DNA of 64,000 bases from an uncultured Hungatella sp. (GTDB lineage: Bacteria; Bacillota; Clostridia; Lachnospirales; Lachnospiraceae), in NCBI GenBank assembly GCA_947089145.1, contig CAMUJH010000021.1, positions 1-64,000 on the forward strand. Reading direction: 5' to 3'. Position numbers and translations under genes: made by a program. Of this stretch, positions 16,624 through 25,038 are shown in pieces. Numbering within the stretch: the stretch's first letter is position 1; every line of letters starts with the position of its first letter. A model generated the notes under the pieces. That model did no database searches. It was not told the origin of the DNA and saw nothing but the letters and a program-made list of their open reading frames with translations.

Positions 16624-17470
16624 CCATCCTCTTGTAGTCGTCTTTAATGTCTTCTAAAAGGGCATAGGAAACCCGCAGGCCGCCCCGGCCTCTGCCAAGT
16701 TCAATATCAGGCTTGTTGCCTCCGTGGAAGTCAGAACCACCTGAGGGCAGCAGGCCTGCTTTTTTGGCTATAACCTGAAGCCTGGCGCTCTGAGGCTGAT
16801 GGTGGGAAGAGTGGTAAACTTCCAGTCCCCGCAGGCCAAGTTCTTTAAGCAGAAGAACCAGTTTTTCTGTCTCTTCATATCCTAAGCCGTACTGCATGGG
16901 GTGGGCCAGGCAGGGCCAGACATGGCATCGGTTCATAAGCTCCATAACCTGCTTGGGGGTGACGGTTTCTTTGCGGGTGCAGTAAGGCCCGCCATACTGC
17001 AGATATTTGTCAAAAGCTTTGGCAGGAGATGAGACATATCCTTTTTCTGTCAAAACTCTGGCAAAATGAGCCCTGGTAATGACAGTGTCCGAATTGCCGT
17101 GCATCAGATCTTCCATGGTAATGTCAAATCCGTCTTCCTGAAAACGCCGAAGCATATTGTCGTTGCGCCGGCAGCGTATTTGGCGGAATTCATTAAGGCC
17201 TTTTGTCAGCTGTCGGTCTGTCTCATCTGCGAAAAATCCCAGAATATGAATCTCCGTTCCCTGATAGATGCAGGAAAGCTCCATACCTGGGATCAGCTCC
17301 AGGGAGGAAGACCTGGCAGCCTGTTTTGCCCTGGCGATTCCGTCTACCGTGTCATGGTCTGTAAGGGCTATGGCTTTCAGGCCAAGGAACGATGCGCGGG
17401 CAACCACTTCTTCAGGCGTCAGAGTTCCGTCAGAGGCAGTGGAATGGGTGTGTAAATCGACAAAATTCAT
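16493..17470 (-). CDS. PHP-domain metal-dependent phosphoesterase
   Basis: The 325-aa cytoplasmic protein shows the PHP metal-binding motifs: DLHTHSTASDG at the N-terminus, TDHDTVDG, and later CLAHPMQYG and GSDFHGG. Relatives hydrolyse nucleotides such as 3',5'-bisphosphate or 5'-phosphorylated ends (YciV/RNase AM group). The last 45 residues or so (after LLEDIKDD) are low complexity and lie antisense to the end of the AI-2E gene. This suggests a C-terminal extension created by loss of the original stop. The start at 17470 gives the canonical MNFVDLHTHS. Confidence 0.88.
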   Translation of the reverse strand: MNFVDLHTHSTASDGTLTPEEVVARASFLGLKAIALTDHDTVDGIARAKQAARSSSLELIPGMELSCIYQGTEIHILGFFADETDRQLTKGLNEFRQIRCRRNDNMLRRFQEDGFDITMEDLMHGNSDTVITRAHFARVLTEKGYVSSPAKAFDKYLQYGGPYCTRKETVTPKQVMELMNRCHVWPCLAHPMQYGLGYEETEKLVLLLKELGLRGLEVYHSSHHQPQSARLQVIAKKAGLLPSGGSDFHGGNKPDIELGRGRGGLRVSYALLEDIKDDYKRMVSPSFFSSQPVREPSVLCPEPSSSQALQPLLPAKEHTLPSRGE

Positions 17471-17619
17471 AAATTTTCTCCCTTTTGAAATAGTTTGGTA
17501 ACATTATAGTAACATGTCCCGGAAAATAAGTAAAATGGAAAAAAAGAGATTCCATTTTCCACAAAGTATGGTATACTACTTGGTGTAAAACTACATTATC
17601 ATGTGAAACAGGTGAAAAG

Positions 17620-19569
17620 ATGAACATAGACGATCGCTATAATAATCATAGAGTGTCAGGGGACAGAAGCTATTCCTCAGGCAGCAGGCCGGCAGGAGGC
17701 AGAACGACAGGGCCGGGCACATCCAGAAGTTCTTTGGGACGCACGGCAGGGAGCGGGACAGGCAGAAGCGCCGGAGGGCCTTCGGCAAGAAGCGGGACAG
17801 GCAGAACCACTGCCAGAAGTTCAGCCGGGACAAGGCAGACCCATGGAGGATCTTCCAGACCTCCGGGAAGGCCGCCGGGCGCCAGGCAGACACAGTCCCA
17901 TTACTCGTCAGGAAGCCATGGAAGCAGAAGGGGACGAAGGAGGAAGCATTCGCCGGATTACCGCATCATTGCCGTGGCGGGCGTGGTTCTGATATTGGCC
18001 ATTGCCGCAGTGGTATATGGGATGCAGCACAGTAAAAAGACGGACGCAGATGCAAAGACCACAGAGGCAGTGACTACGGAGCCTGAGACTGAGCTGGAGA
18101 AGACCGTGACCGTGGACGGAATCGAGATCACGGGAATGTCCAGGGATGAGGCCAGGGCGGAGATTCTGAAGAAGTATCCGTGGAACATGGAAGTTGCCTA
18201 TGAGGGAGATACGTACCAGGTGGCGAACCTGATGGAGGAGAAGGTGAATCTTCTTCTTGACGAAATTTACAGAGGAACCCCAAGAGAATCTTATACTTTG
18301 GACACTTCGGGGCTTGATGAGGCGGTTAAGGCCCAGGCCGCTGCGGCTGCGGCAAAATGGGACAAGGCGGCGAAAAACGGTTCCATTTCCAAGTACGAGC
18401 CTTCCAATGATACGTTTGTGTTTGAGGGAGAGAGCACGGGAATTTCCATTGATCAGGAGAAGCTGGCTCAGGATATTGCGGCGGCTTTGAAGGCTAAAAA
18501 ATTTGATGCGGCGATTACGGCGTCTGCCAGCCAGGTACAGCCGGAGATTTCCGTGGCCAGCGCCAAGGAGAAGTATAAAACTATAGGCACTTATACCACA
18601 AAAACCACGGCGAACAAGAAACGCAATACCAATGTCCGGCTGGCCTGCGAGGCGCTTAACGGCACGATTGTGCAGCCGGGACAGGAGATCTCTTTCAATG
18701 ATACCGTAGGAGAGAGGACGGAAGCCAAGGGATATCAGGGTGCGGCCGCTTACAATAACGGGGAAGTGGTGCAGGAGATCGGGGGAGGCGTATGCCAGGT
18801 CAGCACTACTTTGTATAATGCGGTTCTGAGAGCCGGGCTTAAGATTTCGGTTCGCCGTTCCCATACGTTTGAGCCTTCCTATGTGACTCCGGGACAGGAT
18901 GCCACTGTAAGCTGGGGCGGGCCGGATTTTAAATTTATCAACAATTCCAATACTGCCATAGGCATCCGCGCCAGGTATGCGGATCAGACCTGCACGGTTT
19001 CGGTTTACGGGATTCCGATTCTGGAGGATGGGGTTACCTACTCTCTGGATTCTACAAAGGTAGCGGATCTGGACCCGCCGGCGCCTACTTATGAGGAAGA
19101 TCAGACATTGCAGCCAGGAGAGGAAGTGCAGAAGTCGGCAGGCACAAGAGGAAGCCGCTGGGAGACAAGGCTGGTGATTAAGAGAGGTGATGAGGTGATC
19201 AGCAAAGAGGTGGATCACACTACTACCTACAAGGGTCATGCGCCTGTGGTCAAGAGGAATACTTCGGGAGTGGTGATTCCTGCGGAGGGAAGCACGGAAT
19301 CTACGGCGGAAACGTCGGCCGTGGAGACTCAGCCGGAAGAGACTCAGGCCAGCCAGGAGCCGGTTCCCCAGGGACCGGGGCATACTACGGCACAGCCAGA
19401 GCCGGCGGAGCCTATTGTGGAAACTACGACTGCAGGGCCTTCCAATGGGGTGATGGATAACGGACCCGGGACGGGATCGGAGGATGTGGTGCCGGGGCCT
19501 GTCCAGGAGCCGGTGGCTCCGGGCGGACCGGATATGCCGGGAGAGATGCTGGCCCCGGTGGGGCCGTAG
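17620..19569 (+). CDS. VanW-family membrane-anchored cell-wall protein
   Basis: The 649-aa protein has a basic, Ser/Gly/Arg/Thr-rich N-terminal region of about 110 residues with degenerate SGTGR-like repeats, and then a membrane segment at about 115-134. A peptidoglycan-binding-like domain follows, then the VanW domain (EISFNDTVGERTEAKGY and GGGVCQVSTTLYNAVL) and a G5-like region. A Pro/Glu/Thr-rich tail ends the protein. VanW proteins are extracellular and linked to wall metabolism; their reaction is unknown. A 9-bp inverted repeat (AAAATGGAA/TTCCATTTT, 17532-17558) and TATACT at 17572 lie upstream and may form the promoter region. Confidence 0.88.
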   Translation: MNIDDRYNNHRVSGDRSYSSGSRPAGGRTTGPGTSRSSLGRTAGSGTGRSAGGPSARSGTGRTTARSSAGTRQTHGGSSRPPGRPPGARQTQSHYSSGSHGSRRGRRRKHSPDYRIIAVAGVVLILAIAAVVYGMQHSKKTDADAKTTEAVTTEPETELEKTVTVDGIEITGMSRDEARAEILKKYPWNMEVAYEGDTYQVANLMEEKVNLLLDEIYRGTPRESYTLDTSGLDEAVKAQAAAAAAKWDKAAKNGSISKYEPSNDTFVFEGESTGISIDQEKLAQDIAAALKAKKFDAAITASASQVQPEISVASAKEKYKTIGTYTTKTTANKKRNTNVRLACEALNGTIVQPGQEISFNDTVGERTEAKGYQGAAAYNNGEVVQEIGGGVCQVSTTLYNAVLRAGLKISVRRSHTFEPSYVTPGQDATVSWGGPDFKFINNSNTAIGIRARYADQTCTVSVYGIPILEDGVTYSLDSTKVADLDPPAPTYEEDQTLQPGEEVQKSAGTRGSRWETRLVIKRGDEVISKEVDHTTTYKGHAPVVKRNTSGVVIPAEGSTESTAETSAVETQPEETQASQEPVPQGPGHTTAQPEPAEPIVETTTAGPSNGVMDNGPGTGSEDVVPGPVQEPVAPGGPDMPGEMLAPVGP

Positions 19570-19799
19570 AGGATGTGTGGAGATGCGGCTGGATAGAGTG
19601 ATGTAAAATAAGGGAGCTGCTGCGGCGGGGGGAAGGAGAACCGGCGTGGCAGCTGTTTTTTGTGTTGGGGAGGAGAGGGGCCCTGGGAGGGCGGAGGGCT
19701 CGCTTCGCATTGCGTGGGAAAAGGGGGATCGGCTGCAGCGACTCCGCAGTGCAGCTCGATTCCGCTGCGCTCCATCTCGCTCGCGGGCTTCGCCCTATG

Positions 19800-19862
19800 A
19801 AAAAAAGGGAGAGGGAATCTGCTTACGTGCCAGCACGACGCAGATTCCCTCTCCCTTTTTTT
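19800..19862. terminator. Perfect 23-bp inverted repeat, probable bidirectional terminator
   Basis: Arms 19800-19822 and 19840-19862 (A7 then GGGAGAGGGAATCTGC, and its complement ending T7) pair perfectly around a 17-base loop. The A-run and T-run give a terminator on both strands. The 230 bases between it and the VanW stop are GC-rich with other small palindromes and no gene. Confidence 0.75.
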
Positions 19863-19927
19863 CGCACTGCTCATTGGTGGACGGACATTGTTCCCAAAAT
19901 AATACGTGAAAATGCTAGATTTTACCT

Positions 19928-19955
19928 TTTCAAATTGATAAAAAATTGTTATAAT
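19928..19955 (+). promoter_or_regulatory. Candidate promoter of nifJ
   Basis: TATAAT at 19950-19955 is preceded after 16 bases by TTTCAA, a weak -35 match. It lies 70 bases before the nifJ ATG. Confidence 0.45.
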
Positions 19956-20025
19956 ACTAGACAGGTCAGTATGTATTTAATATGTACTTCACTGTGTATC
20001 ATCAAAATTGTAGGAGGAAAATCAA

Positions 20026-23000
20026 ATGGCAAGAAAAATGAAAACCATGGATGGTAATCAGGCGGCTGCTCATGCTTCTTATGCGTTTACGGAAGTGGCT
20101 GCTATGTATCCCATCACACCTTCTTCTGTTATGCCTGAGCATGTGGATGAGTGGGCGACAGAGGGGAGAAAGAATATCTTCGGACGTACGGTTCAGATCA
20201 CGGAGATGCAGTCTGAGGCTGGTGCGGCTGGTGCGGTTCACGGCTCTTTGGCAGCTGGCGCCCTTACTGCTACTTACACGGCTTCTCAGGGTCTGCTTCT
20301 GATGATTCCGAACCTTTATAAGATTGCCGGCGAGCAGCTGCCGGGCGTTATTAACGTGTCTGCCCGCGCTCTGGCAAGCCATGCGCTGTCTATTTTCGGT
20401 GACCACTCCGATGTATATGCCTGCCGTCAGACCGGATGCGCCATGCTGTGCGAGTCAAGCGTGCAGGAGGTTATGGATTTGACCGCAGTGGCCCATCTGG
20501 CTGCCATTAAGGGCAAAGTTCCGTTTATTAACTTCTTTGACGGTTTCCGTACTTCCCATGAGATTCAGAAGATCGAGGCGTGGGACTATGAGGATCTGGC
20601 CGAGATGGCTGACTGGGATGCCATTGCCGAGTTCCGTAATCATGCCTTGAATCCCAATAATCCGTGCCAGAGAGGTTCTGCTCAGAATCCGGATATTTTC
20701 TTCCAGGCAAGAGAGGCCTGCAATCCTTACTATGATGCGCTTCCTGCCATTGTTCAGCAGTACATGGACAAGGTAAATGAGAAGGCCGGTACGGATTATA
20801 AGCTGTTTAACTACTACGGCGCTGCAGATGCGGAGCATGTGATTGTTGCCATGGGTTCCGTTAATGATACGATTGAGGAAACCATTGACTACATGGCAAA
20901 GACAAGCGGCGCGAAAGTCGGCGTGGTGAAAGTGCGCCTGTACCGTCCGTTCAGCGCTGAGGCTCTGATTGAGGCGATCCCTGATACGGTTAAGAAGATT
21001 TCTGTTCTTGACAGAACGAAAGAGCCAGGTTCTCTGGGCGAGCCGCTGTACCTGGACGTTGTTGCAGCTCTTAAGGGCAGCAAGTTTGACAACGTTGAGA
21101 TCGTATCCGGACGTTACGGACTTGGTTCCAAGGATACCACCCCGGCTCAGATCGTGGCTGTTTACGAGAATGATGATAAGAAGAGATTTACCATCGGCAT
21201 TGAGGATGACGTGACCCATCTGTCCCTGAAGCTTGGTGCTCCTCTGGTAACCACTCCTGAGGGAACGACCAACTGCAAGTTCTGGGGCCTTGGCGCTGAC
21301 GGTACAGTAGGCGCTAACAAGAACTCCATTAAGATCATTGGCGACAATACTGACATGTACGCTCAGGCTTACTTTGATTATGACTCTAAGAAATCCGGCG
21401 GCGTTACCATGTCCCACCTGCGTTTCGGCCATAAGAAGATTAAATCTACCTACCTGATCCATAAGGCTGACTTTGTGGCCTGCCACAATCCGGCTTATGT
21501 AAGAAAATACAACATGGTTCAGGAACTGGTTGACGGCGGCACATTCCTGCTGAACTGTTCTTGGAATGCAGAAGAGCTGGAAACCCATCTTCCGGGCCAG
21601 ATGAAGAAATTCATCGCTGACCACAATATTAACCTGTATACCATTGACGGCGTTAAGATCGGTATTGAAACCGGCATGGGCCCCACACGTATTAACACGA
21701 TCCTTCAGTCCGCATTCTTTAAGCTGACAGGCATTATCCCGGAGGAGAAAGCCATTGAGCTGATGAAGGATGCAGCACAGAAGACTTACGGCCGCAAGGG
21801 CGAGGATGTGGTTAAGAAGAACTGGGCAGCCATTGACGCAGGCGCAGAAGGCGTTGTGAAGGTAGAGGTTCCTGCCAGCTGGAAGGACTGCAAAGACGAA
21901 GGCCTTGACTATAAAGTAGTTACCGACGGAAGAAAAGATGTTATTGACTTTGTAAATAACGTACAGACCAAGGTAAGCGCTCAGGAAGGAAATACCCTGC
22001 CTGTATCCGCATTTAATGATTATGTGGACGGCTCTACGCCATCCGGTTCTGCAGCTTATGAGAAGAGGGGCATTGCGGTTAATGTTCCGGTTTGGAATCC
22101 GGACAACTGCATCCAGTGTAACTTCTGTTCCTATGTATGTCCTCATGCAGTTATCCGTCCGGTTGCCATGACCGAGGATGAGGCTGCAAAGGCGCCGGAA
22201 GGAACAAAGACTCTGGCTATGACAGGCATGCCTCAGTACAAATTTACCGTTTCCATTTCTTCCCTTGACTGTACGGGATGCGGTTCCTGCGCCAACGTAT
22301 GTCCGGGCAAGAAAGGGGAGAAGGCCCTTGTTATGGACAAGCTGGCAGATCATCTGGATCAGCAGCAGACCTTTGATTATGGCTGCACCGTTCCGGTGAA
22401 GACGGATGTTGTGGAGAAATTCAAAGAGACTACTGTAAAGGGCAGCCAGTTTAAGCAGCCTCTCCTTGAGTTCTCAGGCGCATGCGCAGGCTGCGGCGAG
22501 ACTCCTTATGCAAAGCTGATTACCCAGCTGTTCGGCAACAGAATGTATATCGCCAATGCCACAGGATGTTCCTCCATCTGGGGCAACTCCTCACCTTCCA
22601 CACCTTACACGGTAAATGCAAAGGGTCAGGGTCCGGCATGGGATAACTCCCTGTTTGAGGACAACGCAGAGTTCGGCTTCGGCATGCTTCTGGCTCAGAA
22701 TGCCATCCGCGACGAACTGAAAGAGAAAGTTGAGATGGTGGCTGCTGACGACAGAGCCAGCGATGAAGTGAAAGCTGCCTGCAAGGAATGGCTGGACAGC
22801 TTTGGCGTAGGCGCTGTAAACGGCACGGCTACGGACAAACTGGTTGCTGCTCTGGACGGCATCGACTGCCCGACATGCAAATACATTGTTGCAAATAAGA
22901 ATTACCTTGCCAAGAAGTCTCAGTGGATCTTCGGCGGCGACGGATGGGCATACGACATCGGATTCGGCGGCGTTGACCATGTTCTGGCAAGCGGCAAGGA

Positions 23001-23565
23001 TATTAATATCATGGTATTTGATACCGAGGTTTACTCCAATACCGGCGGACAGTCCTCCAAGGCTACAAAGACCGGCGCTGTTGCGCAGTTCGCTGCAGGC
23101 GGAAAAGAAACCAAGAAGAAAGATCTGGCAAGCATCGCCATGTCCTACGGCTATGTATATGTAGCCCAGATCTCCATGGGCGCTGATATGGCTCAGACCG
23201 TTAAGGCTATTGCCGAGGCGGAGGCTTATCCGGGTCCGTCCCTGATTCTGGCTTATGCTCCATGTATTAACCATGGCATTAAGAAAGGCATGAGCAAGGC
23301 TCAGACTGAGGAGAAGCTGGCGGTTGAAACCGGTTACTGGAACAACTTCCGCTACAACCCGGCTGCTGAGAACAAGTTTACTTTAGACAGCAAGGCTCCG
23401 AAGATGGAAGGATATCAGGACTTCCTTAAGGGCGAAGTGCGTTACGCTTCCCTGGCTATGAAGAATCCGGAGAGGGCAGCTAAACTGTTTGCTAAGAATG
23501 AGGCAGAGGCTAAGGAGAGATATGAGTACCTGTCCAAGCTGATTGCTCTGTACGGAAATGAATAA
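20026..23565 (+). CDS. nifJ: Pyruvate:ferredoxin (flavodoxin) oxidoreductase
   Basis: The 1179-aa single-chain enzyme oxidises pyruvate with CoA to acetyl-CoA and CO2, reducing ferredoxin; it is central to anaerobic carbon metabolism. Domains in order are an N-terminal pyrimidine-binding domain (YPITPSSVMPE), a gamma/transketolase-C domain and two [4Fe-4S] ferredoxin motifs (CIQCNFCSYVCP and CTGCGSCANVCP). They are followed by CAGCGE and a thiamine-diphosphate domain (GGDGWAYDIGFGG). Length matches homodimeric PFORs. AGGAGGAAAATCAA precedes the ATG. The even, optimised codon usage suggests high expression. Confidence 0.98.
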   Translation: MARKMKTMDGNQAAAHASYAFTEVAAMYPITPSSVMPEHVDEWATEGRKNIFGRTVQITEMQSEAGAAGAVHGSLAAGALTATYTASQGLLLMIPNLYKIAGEQLPGVINVSARALASHALSIFGDHSDVYACRQTGCAMLCESSVQEVMDLTAVAHLAAIKGKVPFINFFDGFRTSHEIQKIEAWDYEDLAEMADWDAIAEFRNHALNPNNPCQRGSAQNPDIFFQAREACNPYYDALPAIVQQYMDKVNEKAGTDYKLFNYYGAADAEHVIVAMGSVNDTIEETIDYMAKTSGAKVGVVKVRLYRPFSAEALIEAIPDTVKKISVLDRTKEPGSLGEPLYLDVVAALKGSKFDNVEIVSGRYGLGSKDTTPAQIVAVYENDDKKRFTIGIEDDVTHLSLKLGAPLVTTPEGTTNCKFWGLGADGTVGANKNSIKIIGDNTDMYAQAYFDYDSKKSGGVTMSHLRFGHKKIKSTYLIHKADFVACHNPAYVRKYNMVQELVDGGTFLLNCSWNAEELETHLPGQMKKFIADHNINLYTIDGVKIGIETGMGPTRINTILQSAFFKLTGIIPEEKAIELMKDAAQKTYGRKGEDVVKKNWAAIDAGAEGVVKVEVPASWKDCKDEGLDYKVVTDGRKDVIDFVNNVQTKVSAQEGNTLPVSAFNDYVDGSTPSGSAAYEKRGIAVNVPVWNPDNCIQCNFCSYVCPHAVIRPVAMTEDEAAKAPEGTKTLAMTGMPQYKFTVSISSLDCTGCGSCANVCPGKKGEKALVMDKLADHLDQQQTFDYGCTVPVKTDVVEKFKETTVKGSQFKQPLLEFSGACAGCGETPYAKLITQLFGNRMYIANATGCSSIWGNSSPSTPYTVNAKGQGPAWDNSLFEDNAEFGFGMLLAQNAIRDELKEKVEMVAADDRASDEVKAACKEWLDSFGVGAVNGTATDKLVAALDGIDCPTCKYIVANKNYLAKKSQWIFGGDGWAYDIGFGGVDHVLASGKDINIMVFDTEVYSNTGGQSSKATKTGAVAQFAAGGKETKKKDLASIAMSYGYVYVAQISMGADMAQTVKAIAEAEAYPGPSLILAYAPCINHGIKKGMSKAQTEEKLAVETGYWNNFRYNPAAENKFTLDSKAPKMEGYQDFLKGEVRYASLAMKNPERAAKLFAKNEAEAKERYEYLSKLIALYGNE

Positions 23566-23584
23566 TTTTAAGTACTGATGACTG

Positions 23585-23625
23585 CCAGACCCATCGGCCC
23601 CTGAAAGGGCTGATGGGTCTTTGGC
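23585..23625 (+). terminator. Terminator of nifJ
   Basis: AGACCCATCGGCCC pairs with GGGCTGATGGGTCT (one bulge) and is followed by TT, 20 bases after the nifJ stop. Confidence 0.75.
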
Positions 23626-23651
23626 ATGCCGCGCCTAAAGGGCAGGCAGGG

Positions 23652-23698
23652 AAGCCTTCCGTGAATCCGCAATTAAGGATTGACGGAAGGCCTTTTTT
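23652..23698 (+). terminator. Second hairpin terminator between nifJ and the GntR operon
   Basis: AAGCCTTCCGT.AATCC pairs with GGATT.ACGGAAGGCCTT and is followed by TTTTTT. Confidence 0.8.
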
Positions 23699-23706
23699 GT
23701 GTTATA

Positions 23707-23731
23707 ACTGTATTAATTTAATTAATACAGT
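23707..23731. promoter_or_regulatory. Palindromic operator upstream of the GntR/ABC operon
   Basis: A perfect inverted repeat (ACTGTATTAA, five bases, TTAATACAGT) lies 35 bases before the GntR start. Position and symmetry fit an autoregulatory site for the dimeric GntR-family repressor encoded immediately downstream; the binding itself is inferred. Confidence 0.65.
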
Positions 23732-23765
23732 AAAAACACTGCTGTATGGAAAGGAGGGCTGAATT

Positions 23766-24146
23766 TTGATAATTCTGGATTACAGAGACAGGCGGCCTAT
23801 TTATGAACAGATCGTGGAGCGGTTTCAGGAGCTGATGATGTCGGGAGCCATGGAGCAGGATACGCAGCTTCCGTCAGTCAGAAGCCTGGCGATGGATCTG
23901 TCGATCAATCCCAATACGATTCAGAGGGCTTATGCGGAACTGGAGAGGAAGGGATACATTTATTCGGTAAAGGGGAAAGGAAGCTTTGTGGCGGATAATG
24001 GTGCGCTGAAGGACAGCAAGCGAGAGGCGGTTCTTAAGAAACAGGAGGAGACGGCCCTGGAAGCCCTGGGGCTGGGAGTGGAGAGGGAAAAACTGCGGGA
24101 CATTATTGACAAGGTTTATGGCAGGGGAGGGAAGAGCGATGATTGA
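23766..24146 (+). CDS. GntR-family transcriptional regulator, YtrA subfamily
   Basis: The 126-aa regulator has a winged-helix DNA-binding domain (RRPIYEQIVERFQELMMSG...LPSVRSLAMDLSINPNTIQRAY) and only a short C-terminal dimerisation tail, the mark of the YtrA subgroup. Those proteins control adjacent ABC transporter genes, often in response to cell-wall-active compounds. Translation starts at TTG 23766 after AAGGAGGG. The stop overlaps the ABC ATPase start (ATGATTGA), so the two are translationally coupled. Confidence 0.92.
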   Translation: MIILDYRDRRPIYEQIVERFQELMMSGAMEQDTQLPSVRSLAMDLSINPNTIQRAYAELERKGYIYSVKGKGSFVADNGALKDSKREAVLKKQEETALEALGLGVEREKLRDIIDKVYGRGGKSDD

Positions 24147-25038
24147 GACGAAAAACCTGACGAAGCGGTTCGGCGACATCGTGGCGGTGGATCACATTGA
24201 CGCCGTCATAAAGGATGGAAGCGTCTTTGGGCTTATCGGAACCAATGGGGCAGGAAAAAGCACGTTTCTGCGGATGCTTTGCGGTATCTTAAAGCCGGAT
24301 GAAGGCCAGGTGTCCATTGACGGAAAAGAGGTATTTGAGAATATCCAGGTAAAGTCCAGATTTTTTTACATTTCTGATGACCAGTACTTTTTTAACAACG
24401 CAACCCCAAGGGAGATGATGGATTTTTACCGAACCGTATATCCAAGGTTTGACAAGAAACGGTTTGGCCATCTTATGAAAAGCTTTGAACTGAATGAAAA
24501 CAGGAAAATCAACACATTTTCCAAGGGCATGAAAAAGCAGGTGTCCGTGATCTGCGGCGTATGTGCAGGGACAGATTATCTGTTCTGCGACGAAACCTTT
24601 GACGGCTTGGACCCGGTTATGCGCCAGACCGTGAAAAGCATTTTTGTGGGGGACCTGGAGGAGAGAAACCTGACTCCCATTATTGCCTCCCATAACTTAA
24701 GGGAGCTGGAAGACATCTGCGATCACGTAGGCCTTCTGCATAAAGGCGGCATCCTCCTGTCAAAGGATCTGGAGGACATGAAGCTGAATATCCATAAGAT
24801 ACAGTGCGTCCTTCTTCCGGGGACAGAGCCGGAGGACATGAAAGAACTGGACGTTATGAAGATTGAGCGCAGAGGCAGCCTCTGCACGCTGACAGTAAGG
24901 GGAAACCGGGAAGAGATAGAGACAAAGATAGGGGCCTACAAGCCGGTATTTGCAGAGATCATTCCTCTTACTCTGGAAGAGATATTTATCAGTGAAACGG
25001 AGGTGGCTGGTTATGACATCAAAAAGCTTGTGCTTTAA
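24139..25038 (+). CDS. ABC transporter ATP-binding protein (YtrB/EcsA-like)
   Basis: The 299-aa ATPase has Walker A GTNGAGKST, a degenerate signature FSKGMKKQ, Walker B YLFCDETFDGLD and a switch histidine in IASHNLREL. It pairs with the large membrane protein encoded next, whose start overlaps this gene by 26 bases. Such GntR-ABC units usually export or defend against envelope-acting compounds. The ATG at 24139 is chosen since it gives the standard MIETKNLTKRFG. Confidence 0.93.
   Translation: MIETKNLTKRFGDIVAVDHIDAVIKDGSVFGLIGTNGAGKSTFLRMLCGILKPDEGQVSIDGKEVFENIQVKSRFFYISDDQYFFNNATPREMMDFYRTVYPRFDKKRFGHLMKSFELNENRKINTFSKGMKKQVSVICGVCAGTDYLFCDETFDGLDPVMRQTVKSIFVGDLEERNLTPIIASHNLRELEDICDHVGLLHKGGILLSKDLEDMKLNIHKIQCVLLPGTEPEDMKELDVMKIERRGSLCTLTVRGNREEIETKIGAYKPVFAEIIPLTLEEIFISETEVAGYDIKKLVL

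Noticed and set aside
17908-19710. A 600-aa open frame antisense to the VanW gene
   Set aside because: It arises from the biased, repetitive composition of the sense gene and is rich in Arg/Leu/Ser shadow residues.
20455-22353. A 632-aa open frame antisense to nifJ
   Set aside because: It mirrors the third-position codon bias of nifJ, has no ribosome site and resembles no protein family.
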